Part shown: positions 1 to 7,264 of the stretch, one piece after another
Layout of the letters: each line of letters opens with the position of its first letter
How positions within the stretch are numbered: the first letter of the stretch is position 1
Assembly (NCBI GenBank): GCA_017435045.1
Contig: JAFSFT010000030.1
Coordinates: 1-64,000, forward strand
DNA length: 64,000 bases
Reading direction: 5' to 3'
From: Oscillospiraceae bacterium
Lineage (GTDB): Bacteria > Bacillota > Clostridia > Oscillospirales > Ruminococcaceae
The notes under the pieces: generated by a model
The model's database searches: none
Told to the model about the DNA's origin: nothing
The model's input: only the letters and a program-made list of their open reading frames with translations
Made by a program: the position numbers and the translations under genes

Positions 1-2
1 CA

Positions 3-200
3 GAGGCTATTGTGACACAGTATAACCAAGACCTTGCAGAATGGGAGCAGGCAGTTAAGAACGGACAGAAACCTGCCGAAAAACAGCACAGACCGCCCGA
101 AAGACAAAGTGTGCGTAACAGGCTCAGACAGCTTCAGGAAGATGGTAAGCAGCATTCTCAGCCGAAGCAAAGAAAGAAATCCAAAGACAGGGACAGATAA
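3..200 (+). CDS. C-terminal end of a probable mobilization-type protein (partial)
   Basis: The frame is open to the left edge, so this is only the last 65 residues of a longer gene; the GTG at 12 is probably internal. The tail is very hydrophilic, rich in Gln, Lys and Arg, and ends in a basic run (KQRKKSKDRDR). Tails like this are common on MobA/MobL-type relaxases of clostridial mobilizable elements, and the TnpV-like gene 2.4 kb away supports a mobile-element setting. No relaxase motif lies inside the window, so the family is inferred from context and composition only. Confidence 0.4.
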   Translation, partial: EAIVTQYNQDLAEWEQAVKNGQKPAEKQHRPPERQSVRNRLRQLQEDGKQHSQPKQRKKSKDRDR

Positions 201-270
201 TCACGACATACGAAATCGACACCGCAGGGCAACCTGCCTTGCGGTCTTACATATATACAGGGCATAAGAA

Positions 271-306
271 AACACCCTGCAAGATTTTTCGGTCTTGTAG
301 GGTGTT
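271..306. terminator. Hairpin between convergent genes
   Basis: Arms at 271-284 and 293-306 pair over 14 positions with one G-T wobble and an 8-base loop. It lies between the stop of the partial mobilization gene and the stop of the SdpI-like gene on the other strand. Read on the minus strand it is followed by TTTTC, so it fits best as the terminator of the SdpR/SdpI pair, perhaps serving both sides. Confidence 0.6.
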
Positions 307-347
307 CATATATATACAAAGTATCTCACTCAGCACATATTACAGTA

Positions 348-1004
348 TCAGTATTTTTTTGATAATGTGTATGTATAGTAGGTGTCAACAATCAAAAGAA
401 TTGTTACGATGCTTATTGTCCACCAAAAGCAAGAAAAGCCTTTCGTCAAAAAGCATACTATGATTATAAAAATACCTCCTACAATAAATGAAATACCGCC
501 AAAGCGTTGGCTCTTTTTCCACGTTGTTTCATTTTTCATACTCCATACCGTTCTCAGTCCTGCGATTGAGTTCATTCGTAGTTTTGGCATAATGTTACCT
601 AATACAATCATTGCAACTCCAAGCAGTCCAAATAAAAGTTGATTAATATCAAGGGCAATTGAAGACAGATTTTCAATCGAATTGAAATCAGCATACAAAA
701 AATAGCCTGTCATAGCGTTAAAAAGTGCAAGAGATACAATTCCAGCCACAATACATACATTTTCGTTATTACTTCCATTTTCTTCTTGTTTTGAGGAGAA
801 CTTAGCCATACCAAGCATAAAATAGCCAAATAAAACTGTAATAACAGGAAAAATTAATGTTTCGTATTTGCTGCCCCAACGTGTTACTTGATTATTCATA
901 TCATAGTGAGCTGGGATTTGTTCTGGCAGAAATTGTAAGGCAATCAGAACAACTACCAATGGTAAAAACATAAGAATGTAAAAAACGACTTTTTTCTTTT
1001 TCAT
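348..1004 (-). CDS. SdpI-family membrane protein (DUF1648)
   Basis: This 218-residue protein has about six membrane segments. Near the N-terminus is the DUF1648 signature (PEQIPAHYDMNNQVTRWGSK), followed by a C-terminal half like SdpI/YhfL. In B. subtilis SdpI gives immunity to the SdpC toxin and sequesters the SdpR repressor at the membrane. Many homologues have no toxin partner and their role is unclear. The start codon overlaps the stop of the upstream ArsR-type gene (ATGA), so the two are translationally coupled. No SdpC-like toxin gene is seen here. The function as immunity or signal sensor is inferred from family and pairing. Confidence 0.8.
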   Translation of the reverse strand: MKKKKVVFYILMFLPLVVVLIALQFLPEQIPAHYDMNNQVTRWGSKYETLIFPVITVLFGYFMLGMAKFSSKQEENGSNNENVCIVAGIVSLALFNAMTGYFLYADFNSIENLSSIALDINQLLFGLLGVAMIVLGNIMPKLRMNSIAGLRTVWSMKNETTWKKSQRFGGISFIVGGIFIIIVCFLTKGFSCFWWTISIVTILLIVDTYYTYTLSKKY

Positions 1005-1270
1005 TGTTGACCTCCACGCAAATTACTTATCCACATAATTGTTTCATCAAGGATAGATAAATTTAATTCATAATAAATATAATTTTTATATCGAGTTTCG
1101 TAAATCAAGTCTGCCTTTTTTAGCTTTGATAAATGATAGGACAATGCCTGTGGTGTCATATCCAATGCGATAGCTAAATCGCCTGAGCTTATTTTTCCCT
1201 CCTGTAACTTTCGCAGAATTTTTCGACGGGTATCGTCTGCTAAAGCAGCTAACACTTCATTTATAGCCAA
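1001..1270 (-). CDS. ArsR/SdpR-type autorepressor
   Basis: A small winged-helix protein of 89 residues. It contains the ArsR-type opening LADDTRRKILRKLQEG and the recognition-helix region MTPQALSYHLSKLKKADLI. It lacks the Cys metal site of ArsR/SmtB sensors, as SdpR does. I start it at the TTG at 1270 (M-AINEVLAAL), because a GGGG run lies about 9 bases upstream and homologues begin there; a TTG at 1285 is the alternative. It overlaps the SdpI-like gene by 4 bases. Two copies of an inverted repeat flank its promoter (see 1284-1366), which fits negative autoregulation. Confidence 0.78.
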   Translation of the reverse strand: MAINEVLAALADDTRRKILRKLQEGKISSGDLAIALDMTPQALSYHLSKLKKADLIYETRYKNYIYYELNLSILDETIMWISNLRGGQQ

Positions 1271-1283
1271 TCTTCCACGCCCC

Positions 1284-1366
1284 AATCTATTTCAAATAAT
1301 CTTTAAATAGATTATATCAGTTTAGCATTCGTTTTTCAATAGCTATTTCAAAATATTTTTAAATAG
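1284..1366 (-). promoter_or_regulatory. Promoter and twin operators of the SdpR/SdpI pair
   Basis: On the minus strand a -35 TTGAAA (1334-1339) and a -10 TATAAT (1311-1316) are 17 bases apart. Two 24-base sites with the same design, CTATTT then 12 bases then AAATAG, lie at 1287-1310 (just downstream of the -10, over the start of transcription) and 1343-1366 (just upstream of the -35). The first has extended 9-base arms (1284-1313). This layout is typical of a repressor that shuts off its own promoter. Confidence 0.72.
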
Positions 1367-1373
1367 CAAAACA

Positions 1374-1431
1374 AGAAATACCGTCAATGGTCTTGATGAA
1401 CAGTGCAAGCACTGCCATTGACGGTATTTCT
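1374..1431. terminator. Long perfect inverted repeat, probable bidirectional terminator
   Basis: Perfect 17-base arms at 1374-1390 and 1415-1431 enclose a second perfect 6-base hairpin (1401-1414). A T-rich run (tttattttg) follows on the plus strand and TTGTTTT on the minus strand. It lies between the DUF2812 gene (ending at 1555, minus) and the promoter of the SdpR-like gene, so it probably insulates the two cargo units. No gene is seen in the remaining intergenic sequence to 1554. Confidence 0.6.
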
Positions 1432-1554
1432 TTATTTTGTTGATAAGCAGACAAGGGCGATAAGCCAAGTACTGGCTTACCGTCTCAATCCTTACTTACT
1501 ATGAGTAAACAATCTCGCTATATATGATTTCTCTAACACTGGACTGAATTTTAT

Positions 1555-2091
1555 TTATTTTCTACGATTCTTATACTGTGTGTATTTCACAAAGCACATA
1601 CCGAATATCGTAAGATACATTGCCAAGACCCCGCCAATAAGTGAAGCGATAAGATAATAGCGGGTGTAAAACAAGTGGCTTATAAATTGTGGCAATAATA
1701 CCGTAAAGAAAAGAATCAATAACGGCAGCATTCGCCCTTTTATCACTCGTTGCATCATCTGAAATCTTGATTCCTCATCACAGAAAATTTCTTCTGCAAC
1801 ACCATCTTCATCAACTGCTTTTCTAAAATAGCTGTAGCCAAAAAAGTCTTGTATATACTCCCAGCCACAATCATCAAACATTTTCAGATATTCATCCTTA
1901 TGTGCGAGACCATCTTTGTTATAATCAAGTTGATATACCACATCTTGAGGAATACATTTTTCAAAATGATACATTCCCAACCCTGTTACCTTGACAAATT
2001 TCCATCCCGACTTATGCATTTCTCGTAAATAATCCTGCTCTTTTTCATATTCGAATATTGTAAACCATTTGAATTGTTTTTTCACTTGCAT
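1555..2091 (-). CDS. DUF2812 membrane protein
   Basis: A 178-residue protein. The soluble N-terminal DUF2812 domain (about residues 1-110; aromatic-rich, including WKFVKVTGLGMYHFEK) is followed by two membrane segments near residues 122-140 and 145-168. Its start lies one base after the stop of the PadR-type regulator, so the two form one operon. DUF2812 genes next to PadR regulators are a recurrent Firmicute pair with no established biochemical role. A second, larger pair of the same kind occurs at 56.8-58.5 kb in this window. Confidence 0.82.
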   Translation of the reverse strand: MQVKKQFKWFTIFEYEKEQDYLREMHKSGWKFVKVTGLGMYHFEKCIPQDVVYQLDYNKDGLAHKDEYLKMFDDCGWEYIQDFFGYSYFRKAVDEDGVAEEIFCDEESRFQMMQRVIKGRMLPLLILFFTVLLPQFISHLFYTRYYLIASLIGGVLAMYLTIFGMCFVKYTQYKNRRK

Positions 2092-2092
2092 T

Positions 2093-2407
2093 CTACATTT
2101 CCTCCTGAGCTATTTTATATAAGCGGTCAATTCGTTTCAGTTCAAGTTGTAAAACTTCTAATCCTAAATCCGTGATTTGATAGATTTTTCGTTTATCTTC
2201 TTCACGAATAAAACGAATTACATTATCTTTTTCCATTTTTGATAAACTACCGTACATTGTACCGGGCGTAAGTTTAATAGCACCGTCCGTCATTTTTGCA
2301 ACCATTTGAACAATGCCATATCCGTGATTAGGCTTTCGTAAACACAATAAGATGAAAAAAGCAGTTTCCGTCATAGGAACATAAACTTTTTTTATATGCT
2401 GATCCAT
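2093..2407 (-). CDS. PadR-family transcriptional regulator
   Basis: A 104-residue winged-helix protein with the PadR features FFILLCLRKPNHGYGI, LTPGTMYGSLSKMEKD and a C-terminal dimerization helix. I place the start at ATG 2407 (MDQHIKK), because GGAGG lies 8 bases upstream; an upstream GTG at 2422 would include that ribosome binding site. Palindromic sites just upstream (2431-2480) suggest that it represses its own operon with the DUF2812 gene. The inducer is unknown. Confidence 0.88.
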   Translation of the reverse strand: MDQHIKKVYVPMTETAFFILLCLRKPNHGYGIVQMVAKMTDGAIKLTPGTMYGSLSKMEKDNVIRFIREEDKRKIYQITDLGLEVLQLELKRIDRLYKIAQEEM

Positions 2408-2430
2408 AACATCAACCTCCACTTTATTTT

Positions 2431-2480
2431 AGTGCGATATATCGCACTTCGATACTTATAGTATATCGCAGTACGATATA
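2431..2480 (-). promoter_or_regulatory. Twin palindromes upstream of the PadR/DUF2812 operon
   Basis: An 18-base perfect palindrome (agtgcgatatatcgcact, 2431-2448) and a second inverted repeat with 7-base arms TATATCG/CGATATA (2462-2468 and 2474-2480) lie directly upstream of the PadR start. Both contain the half-site CGATA. They fit operators for autorepression. Confidence 0.65.
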
Positions 2481-2545
2481 AATGTCAATAATTTTCACTA
2501 ATAAATAAGTGGCAGAGAAAAACTTTCCCTGCCACCATTCTTCGA

Positions 2546-2923
2546 TTAGTTGTAAATAATATCGTGATTTACGATTTCTCTTGCACAAGCCTGTATGTTA
2601 TTCATCAATCCTATCCATTCCATAGGATGTTCTGATTTTAACTGTTCTGTCACACCCTGCTTTTGAGCCATTTCCTCAATCAATCTGTGGAACATTTGCT
2701 CCGCCTGTTGGTTAATATCTGCAAGATAGCGGTTAAGTGTACCCTCAATCAGCATTGTGGTGTAAACAATGTGCCTATGCTCTTTCAGATACTGCTTGTG
2801 GCGTTGTCCCCATAAGCCGATAGGCTGTGTTTCTTCTTCGGAAAGTATCAAACAAGGGATATAATAATCTCCCTGCAATTCATACCATAAACCGTTGCTT
2901 TCATCAAAAATGTACTTGTCCAT
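2546..2923 (-). CDS. tnpV: TnpV-like transposon protein
   Basis: A 125-residue protein resembling TnpV of the Tn4451/Tn4453 family and related clostridial mobilizable elements. It shows YIFDESNGLWYELQGDYYIP, a central LWGQRHKQYLKEHR and a helical, Gln/Glu-rich C-terminus. The function of TnpV is not established. I place the start at ATG 2923, because GGAGG lies about 8 bases upstream; the frame extends 20 codons further without a better site. It marks this end of the window as mobile-element DNA. Confidence 0.8.
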   Translation of the reverse strand: MDKYIFDESNGLWYELQGDYYIPCLILSEEETQPIGLWGQRHKQYLKEHRHIVYTTMLIEGTLNRYLADINQQAEQMFHRLIEEMAQKQGVTEQLKSEHPMEWIGLMNNIQACAREIVNHDIIYN

Positions 2924-3226
2924 ATAATAAATCCTCCAGTATAATATATTCGCACATACGTCACAGTTCTCCGATTGCCACATTCTGTTATATCTTGTTA
3001 TCAGATTTTCTTGCCCTTGTGTTTGCCCTTATCAGCTTCCAAGGGAAGAATAAAACAGTGTGAAATCGTATAATAAGTTAAGGTGAGCATTTTGTGATAA
3101 ATCCTTTATTTTCAAGGCTTTTGGAGGATTTTATTAAAACTCTGTGAGGGTTAATAACCACTTATAAAATTATGGTTTTCAAATTATGATTTGTCGGATA
3201 GTTTTATATATTGGCACAACACTAAA
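2924..3226. other. Intergenic stretch, probable element/chromosome junction
   Basis: No convincing gene is present. The part next to tnpV holds its ribosome binding site and an A/T-rich promoter-like region. Mobile-element cargo lies on one side and a chromosomal-looking envelope cluster on the other, so the element boundary is probably here. I could not identify terminal or target-site repeats without the other end. Confidence 0.35.
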
Positions 3227-3256
3227 ACAGCTGTTACAAACAAATGTAACAGCTGT
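3227..3256 (-). terminator. Terminator hairpin of the envelope cluster, repeated at 21.9 kb
   Basis: An 11-base stem (acagctgttac / gtaacagctgt) with an 8-base AAACAAAT-type loop is followed on the minus strand by TTTTAG. It lies 28 bases after the stop of the last cluster gene (3284). The 28 bases from 3228 to 3255, including the loop, recur identically at 21868-21895. Confidence 0.7.
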
Positions 3257-3283
3257 TTTTTATGTGAATTATGGAAGTTTCAG

Positions 3284-3622
3284 TTATAGTATGGCGGACA
3301 TAGAGTTTTCTGAAGTCATATAAAGTTTAACATCGTGTTCCGGCATAGTAAATCTGACAGCAATACCCTTTTTGCCTTCATAGCTGACATTAAGTCTTTC
3401 ATCATCCAGATAAAAACTGTAGTCGGTATCGGTAGCAACATATGGGTAATATACTGTAACCTCCTGACCTACTCTGTAAGACGATTTTGCATGCTTATAT
3501 AAATCTTTTTGTCCGCAATAGTCCACGGTATATCTGTTGGCTGAACAGCCTGAAAACAAGCCCATAAACACGCCCCCGATTATAATAAGTACCAGTGTTG
3601 TAATAACTGTTTTAAATTTCAT
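3284..3622 (-). CDS. Small predicted lipoprotein
   Basis: 112 residues with a type II signal peptide: a basic start, a hydrophobic core and the lipobox FSGC, with the acylated Cys at about residue 26. The mature part of about 86 residues is polar and aromatic and looks like one small beta-rich domain; I recognise no family. It is the last gene of the minus-strand cluster, 32 bases after the membrane protein at 3655-4185 and followed by a hairpin terminator. The export prediction is sound; the function is unknown. Confidence 0.72.
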   Translation of the reverse strand: MKFKTVITTLVLIIIGGVFMGLFSGCSANRYTVDYCGQKDLYKHAKSSYRVGQEVTVYYPYVATDTDYSFYLDDERLNVSYEGKKGIAVRFTMPEHDVKLYMTSENSMSAIL

Positions 3623-3654
3623 ATCATCACCTTTTTCAGTATCGGAATAAAAGT

Positions 3655-4185
3655 CTAATCATCATCAAAAACGGGTGATGCTTTTTCAGAAGATTGTCCG
3701 TATTTGCGGAACATAAAGTAACACACCACAGAACCCAGAACATCAGTAATTGGTATCAGCTGTGCTGCCGTACATAATGCGACGTCTTTTTTAGTAAGAC
3801 TGCCGTGTCTGTACAGCCACAAAAAACCGCTGATACCAAACATTGCAGAAGAAAGCTGCAGCATATAACAACCTGCAAAAGCAATTAAAATCACAGACAA
3901 AACTATATTACTCATAGCCCTGCCGCCTATAAGCGATGTTATCAGAACTACAAAAATTATTATAACAACCAGCGGAATGTTGCACAGTTTTATCAGCAGA
4001 TTCCAGAACAGAAGCTGTTTTCCGTTGAAGTTCAGTTTTGGCATTAAAAATGCATATACCATATTAAAAATCAGGATAGCAGCATATATGTAAAGCCCGA
4101 TTGCAAAATCTATATTTGTGCGGTCGCAAAGAAAATATATGGCATATGGTGCAATCAGCAACAGAATCATTGGCAGCTTTTTCAT
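3655..4185 (-). CDS. Polytopic membrane protein of unknown function
   Basis: 176 residues with about five hydrophobic segments (roughly 5-22, 27-48, 57-82, 88-108 and 112-125, plus a weaker one near 140-158) and a short acidic tail ending in FDDD. No recognised family or catalytic motif. An AGGGAGGTG ribosome binding site lies just upstream of the ATG. A stable hairpin (4227-4259) separates it from xpaC, so it may be only partly cotranscribed with the genes before it. Confidence 0.7.
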   Translation of the reverse strand: MKKLPMILLLIAPYAIYFLCDRTNIDFAIGLYIYAAILIFNMVYAFLMPKLNFNGKQLLFWNLLIKLCNIPLVVIIIFVVLITSLIGGRAMSNIVLSVILIAFAGCYMLQLSSAMFGISGFLWLYRHGSLTKKDVALCTAAQLIPITDVLGSVVCYFMFRKYGQSSEKASPVFDDD

Positions 4186-4226
4186 GTGAATACACCTCCC
4201 TTTATATTTTCAGGGGTATTACAGAC

Positions 4227-4259
4227 AGAGCGATATCGGGTGTTTCCTGATATCGCTCT
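4227..4259 (-). terminator. Stem-loop between xpaC and the downstream membrane protein gene
   Basis: Arms at 4227-4237 and 4249-4259 (agagcgatatc / gatatcgctct) form an 11-base perfect stem with an 11-base loop, immediately after the xpaC stop. On the minus strand no U run follows; on the plus strand TTTTC does. It may therefore be an RNA-stability or partial-termination element rather than a strong minus-strand terminator. Confidence 0.5.
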
Positions 4260-4269
4260 TTTCTATTTG

Positions 4270-4926
4270 CTATAAAGATAATTCGGTTTTAAAATCACTG
4301 TCTGTCAGCAGACCGTCGCGTTTGCAGGCAACAGTCAAAGCCTCCATTTCTACCGACATATCCAGCATATCATTATCAAAAAGAGCGGCATACTGCTTTT
4401 CAGTAGCTTTTTTTATATCTACAAGGCAGTTTATTGTGCTGTGCACAATATTTTCAGCGGGCACACCGCTCTCTTCAATAGCAACAAATTTTTTAAGAAT
4501 ACTTGTCAGCGTCGGCAGATAGTAGTTGAAAAACTGGCGCAGCTTTTCGATATCGTCAGGCTGTTTTTTCAAGGTTGAAATAATTTTGTCCACATTGCTG
4601 CAGATTTCTTCGTTCAGTTTGCGGACGTCGCTGTTTTTTATACGAATACCGAGATTACGCAGTTCCATAAGGCTTTGTCTGCCTTTTGTCAGCTGCTGGC
4701 TGTCCTTTGCAGAAACACCATTTGTCTTGTTTCCGCCGCTTTTTGGCTTGCGGAAAGCAAAGAAAATAACTGCGGTAGTCAGCAGAACAACACCTATGCC
4801 AACTATCCACAAAGCAGCTTTCAACATCCCTGTGAGAACAGGGAACAAGCCTTTCGTAGTAAAGAACAACACAGCACATAAAACGGCACCAAAACCAATT
4901 ATGCCCAAAGAGCCTTTATCTTTCAT
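4270..4926 (-). CDS. xpaC: XpaC-family protein
   Basis: 218 residues. Two N-terminal hydrophobic segments (about 8-25 and 37-57) are followed by a helical cytoplasmic domain (about 85-215) typical of XpaC, annotated in databases as 5-bromo-4-chloroindolyl phosphate hydrolysis protein. XpaC has no well established enzymatic role. In many Firmicutes xpaC sits next to telA, as here, 62 bases downstream of it. The pairing makes the assignment firm; an envelope or stress role is inferred from the pair and its neighbours. Confidence 0.8.
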   Translation of the reverse strand: MKDKGSLGIIGFGAVLCAVLFFTTKGLFPVLTGMLKAALWIVGIGVVLLTTAVIFFAFRKPKSGGNKTNGVSAKDSQQLTKGRQSLMELRNLGIRIKNSDVRKLNEEICSNVDKIISTLKKQPDDIEKLRQFFNYYLPTLTSILKKFVAIEESGVPAENIVHSTINCLVDIKKATEKQYAALFDNDMLDMSVEMEALTVACKRDGLLTDSDFKTELSL

Positions 4927-4988
4927 TGGCCGTCACTCCTTTCATAGAGAGGCAAAAATCTGCAGTTTCTTCCCTCTGTGTTTCGTTA

Positions 4989-6122
4989 TCAGTTTCTGAT
5001 TTCCAGCAGCTTGTTTTTAAGTTCTGTTTCTATGCGGATAAGCTGGGCCTCGGCAGCCTTGCGTTTTTCTCTGCCTTCATCCTGAATACGCAGAACTTCA
5101 TCAAGGGTGGAGATAAGCTGCTGGTTTGTATATGCTACAGTTTCGATATCCACAATGCCTCTTTCGCTTTCCTGTGCAATTTCAACAGTGCCCTGCTTTA
5201 ACATATCGGCGTTCTTTTTAAGCAGTTCGTTGGTCATGTCTGTAACAGCACGCTGTGTTTCCAGCGCTTCTCTGGAGTGTGCAAGACCAAGGGCAAGCAC
5301 CATCTGGTTTTTCCACAGCGGGATTGTGTTGTTGATTGTGGACTGTATTTTTTCGCTCATAACAGCATCATTGTTCTGTATAAGACGAATCTGCGGTGCC
5401 ATCTGTACGCTGATTGTACGGGTAAGTTCAAGGTCGTGAAGCTTCTTTTCAAAGCGGTCGCACATAGCGGCATAGTCGTTTGCTGCCTGTGCATCGTGTG
5501 TAAGGCCGCTTTGTTCTGCCTTTGCCTTCATATCAGGCAAGGTTGTGGCACGTTCAGCTTCCAGTTTCTTTTTACCTGCCATAATGTACATTGTCAGTTC
5601 CTTGAAATATGCAAGGTTCATTTCGTACATTTTATCCAGCATAATGATGTCTTTAAGCAGCTGGTTCTGGTGTTCCTCCAGCTTGCCTGTAATCATATCG
5701 ATATTGTTTTCCGCTTTATCATAGCGTGCTTTCAGGCGTGTAACCTGATTGCCTGCTTTTTTGAATATGCCAAGAAAGCCTTTTTCTTCTTCCTCTGCAG
5801 AGAAACCCTTGAGTTCACTTACAAGGTCGGCAATCATATCGCTGGTTGTGCCAAGGTCCTTAGTGCGCACACCGGCAAGGGCATTGTCGGAAAATTCGGC
5901 AATTTTCTTCTGACAGGCTGCACCATACTGGAGAATGATAGCGGAATCGTTCAGGTCGATTGTGCCGGAAAAATCATCAACCGTTTTAAGTTCTTCTTCT
6001 GTCAGATTTATCTGTTTAAGATATTCCTCATCAATCTCCTGCGGCAGCGGAATAGCGATTTCTTCTATTGGTTCGTTGGAGGGAATAAGCTCCAATGTGA
6101 TTTTTTCGTTGGATTCTGTCAT
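4989..6122 (-). CDS. telA: TelA/KlaA family toxic-anion resistance protein
   Basis: 377 residues, the usual length for TelA. It is almost entirely helical and soluble, with coiled-coil stretches and the family region around NNTIPLWKNQMVLALGLAHS. The plasmid KlaA/TelA founders were linked to tellurite resistance. Chromosomal members are often tied to resistance to cell-wall agents, and the mechanism is unknown. It is 32 bases after an upstream lipoprotein gene and is followed by xpaC, its usual partner. GGAGG precedes the ATG. Confidence 0.88.
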   Translation of the reverse strand: MTESNEKITLELIPSNEPIEEIAIPLPQEIDEEYLKQINLTEEELKTVDDFSGTIDLNDSAIILQYGAACQKKIAEFSDNALAGVRTKDLGTTSDMIADLVSELKGFSAEEEEKGFLGIFKKAGNQVTRLKARYDKAENNIDMITGKLEEHQNQLLKDIIMLDKMYEMNLAYFKELTMYIMAGKKKLEAERATTLPDMKAKAEQSGLTHDAQAANDYAAMCDRFEKKLHDLELTRTISVQMAPQIRLIQNNDAVMSEKIQSTINNTIPLWKNQMVLALGLAHSREALETQRAVTDMTNELLKKNADMLKQGTVEIAQESERGIVDIETVAYTNQQLISTLDEVLRIQDEGREKRKAAEAQLIRIETELKNKLLEIRN

Positions 6123-6154
6123 TGTAAGTCCTCCTTTTTATAAGCAAAAACATT

Positions 6155-7246
6155 TTAGCCAACAGCATTATAAAGAGTATAGAAATAATCTGCTTCATTA
6201 TCCAGCAGGAAGTCATAATCTTCGTAGGTCATATATACACATTCACTGTATTCATCGTATTCAAAGCTCATAGCTGTGTAGATATCAGGTCTTGCAATCT
6301 GAATGTCAGAGTAATCATCCACAAGGCTGAGCTCAAAGATAAGTGTGCTTTCAGGATAGCTGTCATCTTCTGCAGGGTACCAGGAGCCTTCATAGTAAAC
6401 TTCATAGCCTGTGCCGCCGTATACTTCGTAGCACATCTCCATATTGCCGTATTCGTCAAACCAGAAACCTACAGCAACCTCGTCATCGTTCAGAGTAGGA
6501 ACATAGGCTGTCCAGTCTTCTGCATAATAAAGCACAGCAGGGTCAAATGTATAGTCGTTTTCGGTTACATAGCCAAGTTTTTCGTAAGGAGTAAAATCCA
6601 GCACTGTCGGTGCATCGTACGGCACTTCAAGTGTTCCGTCCATACCGCTTAGCCAAGGAATATATTCCAGCACATTGCCGTTGCTGTCGAATATTTCCAC
6701 AATTATGTTTGGAACAACTTCGCTTTCGTTGCACATTACAAGCACAGGTTTGCCGTCGGTGGACTGATACAGCACATCACCGTATTGTGCAGTATAGTCT
6801 TCATAGTCAAAGATGTAATCGTAGATTGTGACAGATGCATTTTCATCAGCAGGCACAATGCAGTAAAGCTGACCGCCAATATGCGGCACAAAATGTTCGG
6901 CATCTATATTTGCAATAAACGGATGGTCTTCCGCAACAAAGATATCTGCAATATAGTCCTGAATCTGTGAGTAATCGTAAAGGTCATAATAATCTTCAAA
7001 CCAGCCGAGATAGGCCACTGCTGCCATATCGGTTGTGTCAATCATTGCCTGCTGCAGCATCACCCAGTCGTTGCCGTCAAAAGCCTCACCGCCATTGTCA
7101 GGGTCGGGAGTTGCTGTTGGGGCAGGTGTATTGCTGTCAGGTTTTTTTGGAGAATCTGTACCGCCACCGCCGCAGGCTGTCAGTGCCAGCACCATTGCCA
7201 GTGCCACAATTATGGCTGTAATTTTTTTAAGTTTGCTTTTAAGCAT
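6155..7246 (-). CDS. Large acidic lipoprotein, unknown family
   Basis: 363 residues with a clear lipoprotein signal peptide (lipobox LTAC, Cys at residue 25) and a Gly run. A Pro/Thr/Asp linker (about 29-55) leads to a long extracytoplasmic domain very rich in Asp, Glu and Tyr. Repeated YxxYED-like stretches toward the C-terminus suggest a beta-rich fold, possibly binding cations. I recognise no family. It is tightly packed between the TPM gene (18 bases) and telA (32 bases), so it belongs to the same transcript. Confidence 0.75.
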   Translation of the reverse strand: MLKSKLKKITAIIVALAMVLALTACGGGGTDSPKKPDSNTPAPTATPDPDNGGEAFDGNDWVMLQQAMIDTTDMAAVAYLGWFEDYYDLYDYSQIQDYIADIFVAEDHPFIANIDAEHFVPHIGGQLYCIVPADENASVTIYDYIFDYEDYTAQYGDVLYQSTDGKPVLVMCNESEVVPNIIVEIFDSNGNVLEYIPWLSGMDGTLEVPYDAPTVLDFTPYEKLGYVTENDYTFDPAVLYYAEDWTAYVPTLNDDEVAVGFWFDEYGNMEMCYEVYGGTGYEVYYEGSWYPAEDDSYPESTLIFELSLVDDYSDIQIARPDIYTAMSFEYDEYSECVYMTYEDYDFLLDNEADYFYTLYNAVG

Positions 7247-7264
7247 CTATATCACCTCTTAAAA

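Noticed and set aside
1374..1431. Shared ataccgtca/tgacggtat arms with the hairpin at 25044-25081, as a REP-type element
   Set aside because: Only about 10 bases of each arm agree and loops differ; both are well placed as ordinary terminators, so chance is sufficient.
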